Assembly (NCBI RefSeq): GCF_037265215.1
Contig: NZ_CP147737.1
Span: 2,264,001 to 2,328,000 of the forward strand
Reading direction: 5' to 3'
Length of the DNA stretch: 64,000 nt
From: Xenorhabdus griffiniae
GTDB taxonomy: Bacteria > Pseudomonadota > Gammaproteobacteria > Enterobacterales > Enterobacteriaceae
In this document: piece by piece, positions 18,000 through 27,462 of the stretch
Layout: the number at the start of each line of letters is the position of its first letter
How positions within the stretch are numbered: the first letter of the stretch is position 1
The notes under the pieces: generated by a model
Told to the model about the DNA's origin: nothing
Seen by the model: the letters and a program-made list of their open reading frames with translations, nothing else
Databases searched by the model: none
Made by a program: the position numbers and the translations under genes

Positions 18000-19443
18000 A
18001 AAATATTTTCTTTATGGCGCTCTGACCTTGTTTTTCTTTTTTCCTCAAACAGTGCTCTCTGCATCTGAACAGGAACGAGAACCTGATTACAGTTTGCATC
18101 GGAAAGCCTCAGAAAAGGCTATAGGCTTATCGTTGAGTGATGCAATATCACTGGGTTTAAGAAACAACTACGCAATACGTAGTGTTTATCTGGATCGTAT
18201 CGCCCAAAAATTTGATTTACGGGTAGCAGAAGATCGATTTACACCAAAGCTACAGCTAAGTGGGCGTTACATTGCGGGTAAAAATCAGGATGCAAATTTC
18301 AGGAAAACTAACCTTTCACCGAATGCCACACTATTCACTCCGTTGGGAACACGTTTTACTCTTTCCTGGACGCGTGAAAACACGAGATCTGGGATTAACA
18401 ATTTTCATAATGATGGCGCAAGTATTACTGTAGTACAGCCTCTCTTACGAGGAGCAGGAACCGATGTTAACAATGCTCCGATCTTATTGGCTAAACTCCA
18501 GGAACAAACCAATAGGTTGAATTTAAAAGCGACTATTTCCGATTCCATCACGCAAATTATTTTTGCATACCATGCATTACTTCGTGCTCAGGAACAACAA
18601 TCATTATCTATCGCTTCCCTTAAGCGGATGCGGAAATTAGTCGAGATTAACAAAGAGTTGATTGATGCAGGCAGAATGGCCCAGACAGATATCATACAAA
18701 CACAGGCTGATTTAGCGATGCAGGAACTTTCGGCCAAAGAAGCGGAAAACAATGTGCATTCCACCAGGCTGGCATTACTCAAGTTACTTGCCCTAAACCA
18801 TAAAACTCCCATCTATGCTACAGATACGCTAAAAGGAACGCATGTTAATCTGAATATTGAACAATCAATTGCCAAGGCACAGGCCCAGCAACCTGATTAC
18901 CTTATTCAATTACTTTCTGCAAAAACAGCCGATATTCAATTATTGCAGGCCCGAAATGACCGGCTTTGGGATTTATCATTGGTTGGTGGCACATCGCAGA
19001 ATCGTTCATCCTCTTCTGAAACCCGAAACTGGGAAAATTTTGTGGGTATACGATTAGATATTCCAATCGGAGATATGACTCAGAAACAAGCAGAAGTTCA
19101 GGCGAAAGTCAATGTCCAGAAGCAAGCCTTACGCTTGGAAGAGGCAAAAACGAATCTGGAGCAAAAGATAATCAATGCAATCCGCGATACAGAATCACGC
19201 TGGCAGGAATATCAATTAGCGATAAAAGCCAGTTCACTTTCTCAAAAGAAACTCGAAATTGAACAGGAAAAATTACAGGCTGGCCTATCCAGCAACTTTC
19301 AGGTTCTGAGTTTTGAAACTGACCTAAGAAATGCTGAAAATGCACGCCTGAACACACTTATTCAGTATCTCAATGCTCAGGCTGAACTCGATCAAATTCT
19401 GGGTACTACACTGGAAAGCTGGGAGATAACACTCAATGATTAA
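17992..19443 (+). CDS. Outer membrane efflux channel, TolC family
   Basis: The protein of about 483 residues begins with a signal peptide (FLYGALTLFFFFPQTVLSAS) and shows the two-fold TolC arrangement: the LSDAISLGLRNNYAIRS start of the first repeat, a central beta part with RFTLSWTREN, and a second long coiled region around QKQAEVQAKVNVQKQALRLE. It provides the outer membrane exit duct of the tripartite exporter. The ATG at 17992 overlaps the permease stop by 8 bases; a GTG lies three bases before it. Confidence 0.88.
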   Translation: MIKKYFLYGALTLFFFFPQTVLSASEQEREPDYSLHRKASEKAIGLSLSDAISLGLRNNYAIRSVYLDRIAQKFDLRVAEDRFTPKLQLSGRYIAGKNQDANFRKTNLSPNATLFTPLGTRFTLSWTRENTRSGINNFHNDGASITVVQPLLRGAGTDVNNAPILLAKLQEQTNRLNLKATISDSITQIIFAYHALLRAQEQQSLSIASLKRMRKLVEINKELIDAGRMAQTDIIQTQADLAMQELSAKEAENNVHSTRLALLKLLALNHKTPIYATDTLKGTHVNLNIEQSIAKAQAQQPDYLIQLLSAKTADIQLLQARNDRLWDLSLVGGTSQNRSSSSETRNWENFVGIRLDIPIGDMTQKQAEVQAKVNVQKQALRLEEAKTNLEQKIINAIRDTESRWQEYQLAIKASSLSQKKLEIEQEKLQAGLSSNFQVLSFETDLRNAENARLNTLIQYLNAQAELDQILGTTLESWEITLND

Positions 19444-20671
19444 ACGTTATCGATGGGCCATTGCTGGCATATTTATTGTGGCGGCTTGTTTTTTAGTCTT
19501 TTTATCCTTAAAGCAATCACCAGCTCAGGAGTCAGTACAATGGATTAAAGTAAAACAAACCGTTATAGAAAAACAACTTGGTTTGGTCGGCAATCTACAA
19601 TCTGCACGTCTTGAAACTATACCTGCTCCATTTGATGCGATTATCAAACAAGTTTCGGCCAAAGAAGGGCAGTGGGTGAAAGCTGGCCAAACATTAGTGA
19701 CGCTTGATACCCGAAAGATTGATATTGATCTTCGGCAAGCGCAAGTTGAGATGATCAAAGCCTCATCAGTCGTTGACCAATTGCATGACTGGGAAAACAG
19801 CCAGGAAGTTATCCGCGCCAGAAGAAACGTTGAAAGTGCCAACCATATGGTTATGGAGCTGAAAAATAATCTCGCCAAAACTCAGGCTCTGTTTTCACGG
19901 GGCATCGTGCCAAAAATGGAAGTGGAAAACCTCCAGCAACAACTTCGCCGACAATTAACGGAACTTGCTTCAGTACAGGACGATCTTGCATCCATCCGAC
20001 AAAAAGGAAGCATGAATAACGTGCGTGTTGCAGAGATGGAGCTTCAGAATGCAACAAGCCGCTATCAGACATTACAAGAACAATATTTACATAAAGAAAT
20101 CAAAGCGCCATTTTCGGGTGTCGTACTTAGGGCAACACAGGGAGAAAGTAAGAAGCTATTAACGATTCAAACAGGCGTTAGAGTGACCGAAGGTATGCCA
20201 TTACTGGAAATTATGGACACAACCCAATATCAGGTATTGGCACAGGTAGAAGAAACCGATCTCGCCAAACTTAAAGAAGGGCAGGCAGTAAAAATTACTG
20301 GAGAGGGATTTTCTCAACATCCTCTGGATGGAGAAATTGAGACTATTGCGATGCAAAGTGTGAGTACGGATAAACCAGGATCAGCAATTTATTATGATAT
20401 TGTGATTAAAGTGATTTCATCTATGAATCAAAGTTATCCCATCAGACCTGGAATGAGCGCCAAAGTCAACATTGTTATTTATCGCAATGAACAGGGAATT
20501 GTTGTACCCGAAGCAGCGCTAACTCGCGCTAACAATGGACAATTAACCGTAAACTGGCGCCCGGATTTAAAACAGCAGGCCATAACTCGTCAGGTCACTG
20601 TTGGCGAAGCTATGCCGGAAGGGATAGAGGTTCATGGTCTGGAAGAGGGATTTATCGCACTGCCACGTTAA
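19436..20671 (+). CDS. Periplasmic adaptor (membrane fusion protein), HlyD/MacA type
   Basis: The 411-residue adaptor has one N-terminal membrane anchor (WAIAGIFIVAACFLVFLSL), a split lipoyl domain (FDAIIKQVSAKEGQWVKAGQ and APFSGVVLRATQGE), a long alpha-hairpin between them (about residues 85-215) and beta-barrel parts after residue 250. It links the MacB-type pump to the TolC-like channel. It overlaps the channel gene by 8 bases and ends the operon; the following gene is convergent with a gap of about 40 bases. Confidence 0.9.
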   Translation: MIKRYRWAIAGIFIVAACFLVFLSLKQSPAQESVQWIKVKQTVIEKQLGLVGNLQSARLETIPAPFDAIIKQVSAKEGQWVKAGQTLVTLDTRKIDIDLRQAQVEMIKASSVVDQLHDWENSQEVIRARRNVESANHMVMELKNNLAKTQALFSRGIVPKMEVENLQQQLRRQLTELASVQDDLASIRQKGSMNNVRVAEMELQNATSRYQTLQEQYLHKEIKAPFSGVVLRATQGESKKLLTIQTGVRVTEGMPLLEIMDTTQYQVLAQVEETDLAKLKEGQAVKITGEGFSQHPLDGEIETIAMQSVSTDKPGSAIYYDIVIKVISSMNQSYPIRPGMSAKVNIVIYRNEQGIVVPEAALTRANNGQLTVNWRPDLKQQAITRQVTVGEAMPEGIEVHGLEEGFIALPR

Positions 20672-20712
20672 AAATAATCACTCAACTTTCTATCTGGTAA
20701 GGGATAAGCATA

Positions 20713-22374
20713 TCACTGCGCGTCATCTTTGCTAAGAAGTTGGCCATTTTCCAGCTTGATGCAATGATCAGCCAGGTGGAAAAAACGATCGTCGTGTGTA
20801 ATAGCCAATACCGCTTTACCGCGTGCTGCTAATTCGGGCAATAATTCCCGATAGAATACCGTTTTAAACTGCGGATCTTGATCTGCCGCCCACTCATCAA
20901 ACAGATAAAATGGCCGGTCTTCCAAATAAGCAACCACCAAGGCAAGACGTTTCCGTTGTCCTAATGATAAATCACGGGTTGAAAAACAACCGTTTTCAAT
21001 CTTTACCTTGTGATCTAAATGTAGTTTAGCAAGTAACTCATTAGCACGTGCATCCAATGTTGAATCCGAGTCACCCAAACCGACCAAAGTTTCGAAAAGG
21101 TGGAAATCAGCAAAAATCGCTGAAAATAATTGTCGGTAGTTTGTTCTGTTGTGGTCAGTGATGACATGTTCATCAACGGTCATGACTCCACTTTCTGGTG
21201 TATAAAGACCGGTTAACAGCTTGGCGAGAGTCGTTTTACCACTGCCATTACCACCGATCAGGAAAGTAATTTCTCCTCTTTTGAGTTCCATATCAATGGG
21301 GCCAAGTTGGAATACTTCATCCTCTCTTTCTCGATAATAACTGTGGGTGATACCAGACAGACGTAGTGAATGAACTTTCCCGAATTCGTTAGCAGATATT
21401 TGTTGATCAAAGTTATCTTGTTCATTCAATTCAGAAAGTACATTTCCAATGCGGTCCAGCGACACACGGGCAGCATTCAATGCTGGAATGTTGTTTAGTA
21501 ACCCATCCAGAGGCATCAACATAAACAGAAAGATAATCAAATAACCAGACAAAGTCGCTGTTGCAAGAGAAGGTATCACTATCGGGGAGAATATCACCAC
21601 ACCCAGGAACACATAAAATAAGAAGAGGATCCAACCAGTGCCGAAGGCATAAACACTGAAAGCACGAGTACGATGTTGGCGTACCGCATCAATCTCACTA
21701 TTAAGCGAGTTGGTAAAAAAAGACTGAGCGCGTGCGAAATGTAACTTTAACTCTTTTGCACCAGAAAATAAGGCGTTGAAGTGATTGAAGAGACGATCTT
21801 GCGCCTTGCCAGCTGCTTTGAACGCAGAGATTGCCTGAGTTCCCCCTAAGCTATAACCAAGTGAGCCAATGATCACGACAATCAATGCTAAGGAGAATAT
21901 AGGCCAGGACAACCAAGCCAGATAACCGAGGCAGCCTAGTACAATAGATCCCTGCATGATGATATTGGGTAAGGCGAAGAATAAGATTGATACATTATTG
22001 GTATCATCAGTAATAATGGATTGACCTTGAGAGGAGCTAAGTAGCTCAATCTGGCGAAAAGGTGCACGAACAATGCGCTCTGAAATAAGTTGGCGCATCT
22101 TCGCTATTGTGTTCTGACTTAATTTGGCGAAAATCACACCACTTAATATGCGACAAGTAATAGCCAGCACAGCCAGGGCACCGAAATACCAAGCGAGCAA
22201 AGCGTAATTTTCTTTAGGAATCGTCACTGCTCTATTAATTAATGTAACCAATGAGACACTGGAAATACCATTGGCAATACTGGCAAAGATAGCAATGATT
22301 AATGCCCAGCGTGAACGGAACAAAAGTGATAATAAAATCTGATAGGCTGGTTTTTTTATTGTCGAAATGTTCAT
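20713..22374 (-). CDS. Cyclic-peptide-type ABC exporter (PvdE/SyrD/YojI family)
   Basis: The 553-residue protein fuses six membrane helices (about residues 1-320) to an ATPase domain with Walker A GGNGSGKTT, signature LSLGQRKRL and the Walker B variant FYLFDEWAADQDP, which is diagnostic of the PvdE/SyrD/YojI group. Members move siderophore precursors, lipopeptides or the lasso peptide microcin J25 across the inner membrane. Together with the convergent MacB-TolC-type operon it recalls the pyoverdine pair PvdE and PvdRT-OpmQ, but no peptide synthetase lies in the window. Substrate unknown. Confidence 0.85.
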   Translation of the reverse strand: MNISTIKKPAYQILLSLLFRSRWALIIAIFASIANGISSVSLVTLINRAVTIPKENYALLAWYFGALAVLAITCRILSGVIFAKLSQNTIAKMRQLISERIVRAPFRQIELLSSSQGQSIITDDTNNVSILFFALPNIIMQGSIVLGCLGYLAWLSWPIFSLALIVVIIGSLGYSLGGTQAISAFKAAGKAQDRLFNHFNALFSGAKELKLHFARAQSFFTNSLNSEIDAVRQHRTRAFSVYAFGTGWILFLFYVFLGVVIFSPIVIPSLATATLSGYLIIFLFMLMPLDGLLNNIPALNAARVSLDRIGNVLSELNEQDNFDQQISANEFGKVHSLRLSGITHSYYREREDEVFQLGPIDMELKRGEITFLIGGNGSGKTTLAKLLTGLYTPESGVMTVDEHVITDHNRTNYRQLFSAIFADFHLFETLVGLGDSDSTLDARANELLAKLHLDHKVKIENGCFSTRDLSLGQRKRLALVVAYLEDRPFYLFDEWAADQDPQFKTVFYRELLPELAARGKAVLAITHDDRFFHLADHCIKLENGQLLSKDDAQ

Positions 22375-22844
22375 TGATGGACCCGTCCCGTAAGGCTAGC
22401 TAAGGTGACGGCATTGTATCACTCTGTTTCATGAAGCACCCTCAACACACCTTAAATACATTAATATTATTAATTTAATCCCATTTCCCCATAACCAACG
22501 GGAAAACAGTTAACTGGTGAGTTTCTCGCATTAATCAGATGACCGAAAATCTTTATAGAGGGTAGGCTGCATGTAGTTTAGTGACAATATCACAAAGTAA
22601 ATCAACAAAATAATCACCAGATTGATATTTAATCTACTTTAATAAATTTTCATTAAATTCAATTCGTTATCATGGATCATATTTAACGTTTTTTCTTCAA
22701 AATGTTTCTACTTATTAAAATAGCCATTTGAAAAAGTAAGATTTATTGCATAAGATGAGCAAGGGGAAATACCGTGATTTTTACAGAGCGCAACCATCAA
22801 ACCCTCACCAAATTGAACAAAAATAAACCATAAGGAAAATGGAA
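22375..22844. other. Intergenic region between the ABC exporter and the recombinase
   Basis: About 470 AT-rich bases hold the divergent promoters of the ABC exporter and the recombinase. I searched by eye for paired inverted repeats that the recombinase might invert and saw none that were convincing. Confidence 0.4.
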
Positions 22845-23849
22845 ATGCCTATTCCGTTCAACCACGAAAATAGCAATGATGAAAAATCACTGATTGTACC
22901 GATCGATTCCCAACAAGAAACAGGGATGCTGATGTCGCTATCAGCAGCGGGAAAACAGATCCATAACAATCCCGCCATTGCCTATCTTGTCAGTCTTAGT
23001 TCAAAACGCAGTCGCCAAACTATGAAATCATTTCTGGATATCGTGGCAAAAATGTTGGGATATCAAAATGTACAGGACTGTACCTGGCATGCACTTCGTC
23101 GTCACCATGTTCAAGCCATTATGGAAATGCTTTCAGATTCGGGTAAAGCTCCGGCAACAATCAATACCTATCTTTCTGCCTTGAAAGGGGTGGCATTGGA
23201 AGCATGGACAATGAAACAGCTCGATACCGACAATTTTCAGCATATAAAACAGGTGCGATCTGTCAGAGGAAATCGATTACCAAAAGGCAGGGCGCTTGAG
23301 CGTTATGAAATAAAAACTTTATTCTTTACCTGCGAAAATGATATCAGCACAAAAGGGTTACGTGATGCAGCTATCATTGGTGTGCTTGTGGGGTGCGGGC
23401 TTCGTCGTTCAGAAATTGTTTCACTCGATATGAAGCACATCATTCGTCGCGAGCAAGCATTAAGAGTGATGGGAAAGGGTAATAAAGAGCGGTTGTCCTA
23501 TATGCCGGAAGGAACCTGGGAACGTTTAAATCGTTGGGTAGATGAAGTGCGCGGTGATCACCCCGGCCCACTTTTTACCCGAATTCGCCGCCATGATGAT
23601 GTCACTGATAACCGTTTATCAGATCAAGCTATCTATCACATTCTTGAAATACGCAGAATAGAAAGCGGATTGGAAAAATTTGCCCCACATGATCTGCGCA
23701 GGACTTTTGCGTCAGCCATGCTGGACAATGGTGAAGATATCGTGACTGTCAAAGATGCGATGGGGCATTCAAGCATCACGACAACTCAAAAGTACGATCG
23801 ACGTGGAGATGAACGTCTAAGAAATGCTGCCAGAAATCTGAATTTTTAA
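22845..23849 (+). CDS. Tyrosine recombinase (XerC-like integrase), orphan
   Basis: The protein of 334 residues has an N-terminal SAM-like DNA-binding domain (about 40-130) and a catalytic domain with the full set of residues: Arg in CGLRRSEIV, Lys in MGKGNKER, His-Arg in APHDLRRTF, His in MGHSSI and the nucleophile Tyr in TTQKYDRRG. It is therefore probably active. XerC and XerD of the host are normally encoded elsewhere; this is an additional member, perhaps a phase-variation or island recombinase. I prefer the ATG at 22845 because AAGGA lies 8 bases before it; the ATG at 22839 is only 2 bases from that site. No attachment site or partner mobile gene is visible. Confidence 0.88.
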   Translation: MPIPFNHENSNDEKSLIVPIDSQQETGMLMSLSAAGKQIHNNPAIAYLVSLSSKRSRQTMKSFLDIVAKMLGYQNVQDCTWHALRRHHVQAIMEMLSDSGKAPATINTYLSALKGVALEAWTMKQLDTDNFQHIKQVRSVRGNRLPKGRALERYEIKTLFFTCENDISTKGLRDAAIIGVLVGCGLRRSEIVSLDMKHIIRREQALRVMGKGNKERLSYMPEGTWERLNRWVDEVRGDHPGPLFTRIRRHDDVTDNRLSDQAIYHILEIRRIESGLEKFAPHDLRRTFASAMLDNGEDIVTVKDAMGHSSITTTQKYDRRGDERLRNAARNLNF

Positions 23850-23853
23850 CAGG

Positions 23854-23883
23854 AAATAGCGCTGTTATCCTGCGCTATTTTTG
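23854..23883 (+). terminator. Terminator after the tyrosine recombinase
   Basis: AAATAGCGC pairs with GCGCTATTT around a 9-base loop, with TTTTT at the 3' side. It starts 4 bases after the stop. Confidence 0.8.
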
Positions 23884-23964
23884 CAATCAAATATTATTCG
23901 ACAGATTGCTTCATTCAGTGTTAATTATGAACCTCTCATAAATAACTATGACAGGTGTATTTGT

Positions 23965-24846
23965 ATGACCTCAAAAACAACACATTGGAGCACTTACGGT
24001 TCAACTTCCCTTTTCGTTTTATTATGGAGTAGCGGCGCAATCTTTTCTCGTTGGGGACTGGATCATAGTTCTTCTTTTGCTATTTTGACGGTGCGTTTTG
24101 CGATTGCATTTCTATTTTTGTTAGCACTCTGCATGTTCAAAAAACATTTCCTGCCGGCGTCTGAAAGTAGGAATAAAATTGCTGCAGTTGGATTACTGAT
24201 CATTGGCGGGTATTCGATTTTTTATTTTCTGGCGTTAGAAAGTGGAATCACCCCCGGTATCTTGGCTACAGTGATGGGAATTCAGCCAATTATTACACTT
24301 TGGGTGATGGAAAGAAATTTCACAGCTCGTCGTTTAATAGGTTTGTTTCTGTCGTTCATCGGATTAATGCTTGTTGTATTTCAAGGGTTGGTTTTGACAA
24401 AGTTTTCCTTCTCAGGCACTCTTTTTGCTTTAGCTGCTCTGGCTTGTATGAGCATCGGAGCCATCTTTCAGAAGCAAATCCAGCAAGCTCCCTCCGAAGT
24501 ATTACCATTACAATATGGTGTCAGCTTATTGCTTTGCCTGTTATTTATACCTTTCAAACCTTTCCATATTGAACCTGTCATCGGTTTTATTGTACCTGCC
24601 TTATGGCTTGGTTTAGTGATTTCTGTAGTTGCGCAATTATTACTTTATAGACTCATCAGAGCAGGTAATTTAGTTAATGTCACTAGTTTGTTTTACCTTG
24701 TTCCAGGAGTAACAGCAATAATGGATTACTTATTTTTAGGTAATGCATTATCTATTTTAAGTATCATTGGAATGTTCGCGATAATAACCGGTTTGGCTCT
24801 GGTTTTTCGTAAAAAAAAGACAAAGGAAATTAATAATCTCAAATAA
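23965..24846 (+). CDS. EamA/DMT-family metabolite exporter
   Basis: The 293-residue inner-membrane protein has about ten hydrophobic segments in two EamA repeats (first around SLFVLLWSSGAIFSRWGLDH, second around ALAALACMSIGAIFQKQ). The family exports amino acids, amines and other small metabolites by proton exchange; the substrate is unknown. The ATG at 23965 is chosen because the MTSKTTHWSTYG start and ACAGGTG eight bases upstream fit; the frame is open 28 codons further. It directly precedes the amidinotransferase gene in the same direction and could export that pathway's product (inference). Confidence 0.85.
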   Translation: MTSKTTHWSTYGSTSLFVLLWSSGAIFSRWGLDHSSSFAILTVRFAIAFLFLLALCMFKKHFLPASESRNKIAAVGLLIIGGYSIFYFLALESGITPGILATVMGIQPIITLWVMERNFTARRLIGLFLSFIGLMLVVFQGLVLTKFSFSGTLFALAALACMSIGAIFQKQIQQAPSEVLPLQYGVSLLLCLLFIPFKPFHIEPVIGFIVPALWLGLVISVVAQLLLYRLIRAGNLVNVTSLFYLVPGVTAIMDYLFLGNALSILSIIGMFAIITGLALVFRKKKTKEINNLK

Positions 24847-25006
24847 ATTCAATTGGCTAAAATCATTGTGATTTATATGGATTATAATGTTTCAGGTTTA
24901 CAATAATAAAATAACCAAGGATCACCGGAGTTGCTAATTTTTAAAATCTGATTAATCTCAACAGGCGGGAATAATGAATAACATTGAATAAAAAATGGGA
25001 GGCAAC

Positions 25007-26098
25007 ATGAAAAAATCATCTCATTTAGAATCACCTAAGTCACCCGTTAATGCATTTACTGAATGGGATCCACTTGAAGAAGTGATTGTTGGTATTGTCG
25101 ATGGTGCCAGGTTTCCTGCATGGCATATGGCACTGGAACCTGTATTACCAGATGATCAAGTCATTAATTTCCAAAGGAATGCGGGACGTTCTTTTCCTAA
25201 AGAACGTATTGAAGCAGCGTCGAGAGAGTTAGAAGAATTTGTGCATATTCTTGCAAGTGAAGGCGTCAAAGTTCGTCGCCCTGACGCTCAAGATCAATCA
25301 CAAATATTTGGTGCACCAGGATGGGCAAGTACAGGATTATATTGTGCCATGCCCAGGGATATACTTTTTGTTATTGGTGATAATATTATCGAATGCCCGT
25401 TGGCATGGCGCTCTCGTTATTTTGAAACGTCAGCCTATAAGTCTTTACTGAAAGAATATTTTAAGGCTGGCGCTAAATGGAGCGCCGCGCCTAAACCGCA
25501 ATTGACTGATGAACAATATAATTTTAATTGGGAGAAAGAAAGTATAGAACAACAGAAAGTTGTTCTTGCAGTAACAGAGTTTGAACCCACTTTTGACGCG
25601 GCTGATTTTTATCGTTGTGGCAGAGATATCATTGCTCAGAAAAGTCATGTAACAAATGATTTTGGCATTGAATGGTTAAGAAGACATATTGGAGATGAAT
25701 ATCGTATACATGTTTTTGAATTTGATGATCCAAACCCAATGCATATTGACGCCACTTTTGTTCCTATTGCGCCAGGGAAGTTACTGATTAACCCTGAAAA
25801 GGTATCGAAAATTCCAAAGTTATTTAAAGGCTGGGATGTATTACATGCACCAAAACCGATTATTCCAGATTCTCATCCTTTATATATGACCAGTAAATGG
25901 ATTAATATGAATATCTTAATGCTGGATGAAAATAGAGTAATTGTAGAAAAACAAGATGAGCCCATGATAGCCGCCATGAAGCGTTGGGGATTCACGCCTA
26001 TCCCATGTAATTTTAGGAATTTCAACAGCTTTGGCGGTTCTTTCCATTGTGCAACATTAGATGTCAGACGCCGAGGCAGCTTGCAATCTTATTTTTAA
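25007..26098 (+). CDS. Glycine amidinotransferase-like enzyme (animal AGAT/CyrA type)
   Basis: The 363-residue protein is strikingly like animal L-arginine:glycine amidinotransferase: shared blocks are STGLYCAMPRDILFVIGDNI, CPLAWRSRYFE, AKWSAAPKP, TEFEPTFDAADFYRCGRDI, DPNPMHIDATF and the C-terminal RRRGSLQSYF. The catalytic Asp (FDAADF), His (MHIDATF) and nucleophile Cys (GGSFHC, near residue 348) are all present. The reaction moves the amidino group of arginine to an amine acceptor, giving a guanidino compound and ornithine; the acceptor here is unknown. GGGAGG six bases before ATG 25007 sets the start. It is followed by desaturase-like and oxygenase genes in the same direction. Confidence 0.88.
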   Translation: MKKSSHLESPKSPVNAFTEWDPLEEVIVGIVDGARFPAWHMALEPVLPDDQVINFQRNAGRSFPKERIEAASRELEEFVHILASEGVKVRRPDAQDQSQIFGAPGWASTGLYCAMPRDILFVIGDNIIECPLAWRSRYFETSAYKSLLKEYFKAGAKWSAAPKPQLTDEQYNFNWEKESIEQQKVVLAVTEFEPTFDAADFYRCGRDIIAQKSHVTNDFGIEWLRRHIGDEYRIHVFEFDDPNPMHIDATFVPIAPGKLLINPEKVSKIPKLFKGWDVLHAPKPIIPDSHPLYMTSKWINMNILMLDENRVIVEKQDEPMIAAMKRWGFTPIPCNFRNFNSFGGSFHCATLDVRRRGSLQSYF

Positions 26099-26170
26099 TA
26101 ATCAATAAAAGTCTAATAAAAAATCATTAACAGTGAATATCTGGAAAGTTAGTTATCATATTTCACATAC

Positions 26171-26276
26171 TATACCAATTCCACTTCAAGTTGCAGATTG
26201 CAAATCAATGTAGTTGTTTATATCTCCCCGCTACACGGGGGAGATATAAGACGCACCTTGAAAGGCGATTGGTATA
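26171..26276 (-). repeat. Intergenic palindromic repeat, copy 3 (subtype B, complete)
   Basis: TATACCAATT at one end and GGTATA at the other, with core CCCCGC-tac-ACGGGGG. Read on the minus strand it starts TATACCAATCGCCTTTCAAG and shows the full subtype B form, with ATATAAACAACTACATTGAT after the core. Confidence 0.85.
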
Positions 26277-26330
26277 AAAACATTAACTTCAAATTATATT
26301 CACTGTTGAAATTTTAACAATGAGGTAAAT

Positions 26331-27290
26331 ATGAAGATATGGAAATATTCCACTAAAGATTCCATCATGTTTATTTTTAGCTTGTTAAATATCATTATAA
26401 GTATAATGATGGCATCATATTGGCATGATTTTTCAATTTCAAATTGGCTATTTAATATAGCTATTCTCTCATTTCTAGCCACATACAATATTATAGTCAT
26501 TTCACATTTCTTTAGTCATACTCCATGGTTTATATCGCCAACTATGAATGGTTTCGTTTCTATGCTCAACTCTATCAATATAGGGCAATCAATCCAAGCT
26601 TATCAATTTACACATGTCAGAAACCATCATAAATATCATAATGATAACGGCAATCCTATTAAGGATAGTTCGTCAACCTTTTTGGGTGGTAAAGATGGGA
26701 AACATAATACATTATTGAATTATGCTATCTTAGGCGGACTCAATACCCTTTATAAAATGATCCCTCACATGTTATGGGCAGTATTTTTATGGGGGAAACC
26801 TTTCAGCCAATATGATCATGGTTTTGAAAAATTAATTTCAAAAATTGAGGTTAATAAGAAGAAAGAACTTATCCAATTACGTTTGGATCGGCTTGCTATG
26901 TTTGTTGGACTCGTTTTTTTCTTTATCTTATCTTGGCAATGGACATTACTCTGTTATTTACCATCGTTATTAGTTGCTTTTATTCTGGTGAATGTTCAAA
27001 ACTATTATGAACATTATGGTGCAAATCCAGAAAATCAATTTTCCAATTCAGTCAGTTATTACGGAAAACTGTACAATTTATTAACTTTTAATGATGGTTA
27101 CCACCAAGAACACCATATTTCAGGTAACACACACTGGAGTCTTCTGCCTAAATTGCGGGAAAGATATGCTTCTAAGTTTAAAGAGCAGGAGAGAATAGTA
27201 AGTCCCGTGCCTGCAATTGTAGGTTTTTTGCATAACAAACGGAAAATGTTACATAAAGATCAAGAGATAAAAATAAGAACCCCAAAATAA
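26331..27290 (+). CDS. Membrane fatty acid desaturase / hydroxylase-like enzyme
   Basis: The 319-residue integral membrane protein has about four to six hydrophobic stretches and the three histidine boxes of the membrane di-iron superfamily: HFFSH (59-63), HVRNHHKYH (95-103) and HQEHH (258-262), plus an extra HYGANPENQF region and NTHW. Enzymes of this group desaturate or hydroxylate acyl chains or other hydrophobic substrates using oxygen. The position between an amidinotransferase and a 2OG oxygenase suggests a tailoring role in a small pathway, not housekeeping membrane lipid synthesis. GAGGT precedes the ATG. Confidence 0.83.
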   Translation: MKIWKYSTKDSIMFIFSLLNIIISIMMASYWHDFSISNWLFNIAILSFLATYNIIVISHFFSHTPWFISPTMNGFVSMLNSINIGQSIQAYQFTHVRNHHKYHNDNGNPIKDSSSTFLGGKDGKHNTLLNYAILGGLNTLYKMIPHMLWAVFLWGKPFSQYDHGFEKLISKIEVNKKKELIQLRLDRLAMFVGLVFFFILSWQWTLLCYLPSLLVAFILVNVQNYYEHYGANPENQFSNSVSYYGKLYNLLTFNDGYHQEHHISGNTHWSLLPKLRERYASKFKEQERIVSPVPAIVGFLHNKRKMLHKDQEIKIRTPK

Positions 27291-27310
27291 ATTAAACGAA
27301 ATATGATTTA

Positions 27311-27368
27311 GAGAGAAATCAGGTTTCATATCGTGTTGTCAATGGCAACTTGAAGTTTAATGCGTATA
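27311..27368 (+). repeat. Intergenic palindromic repeat, copy 4 (right half only)
   Basis: Only the right half of subtype A remains: GAGAAATCAGGTTTCATATC through AACTTGAAGTTTAATGCGTA. The left half and core are missing. Confidence 0.75.
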
Positions 27369-27394
27369 AATAGCGTTTCAAAATGATAGGAGTA

Positions 27395-27427
27395 TTCCTT
27401 ACCCCGCGCGGCGCGCGGGGTAAGGAA
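27395..27427. other. Very GC-rich perfect palindrome upstream of the 2OG oxygenase gene
   Basis: Two 15-base arms, TTCCTTACCCCGCGC and its exact complement, are separated by three bases. In an AT-rich setting this makes a very stable hairpin 35 bases before the oxygenase start. It has no T-run. It resembles an altered core of the nearby repeat family, or may act as an attenuating or mRNA-protecting structure. Confidence 0.7.
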
Positions 27428-27462
27428 CATGAAAACCTATTTAATATATTGAAGGAATAATC

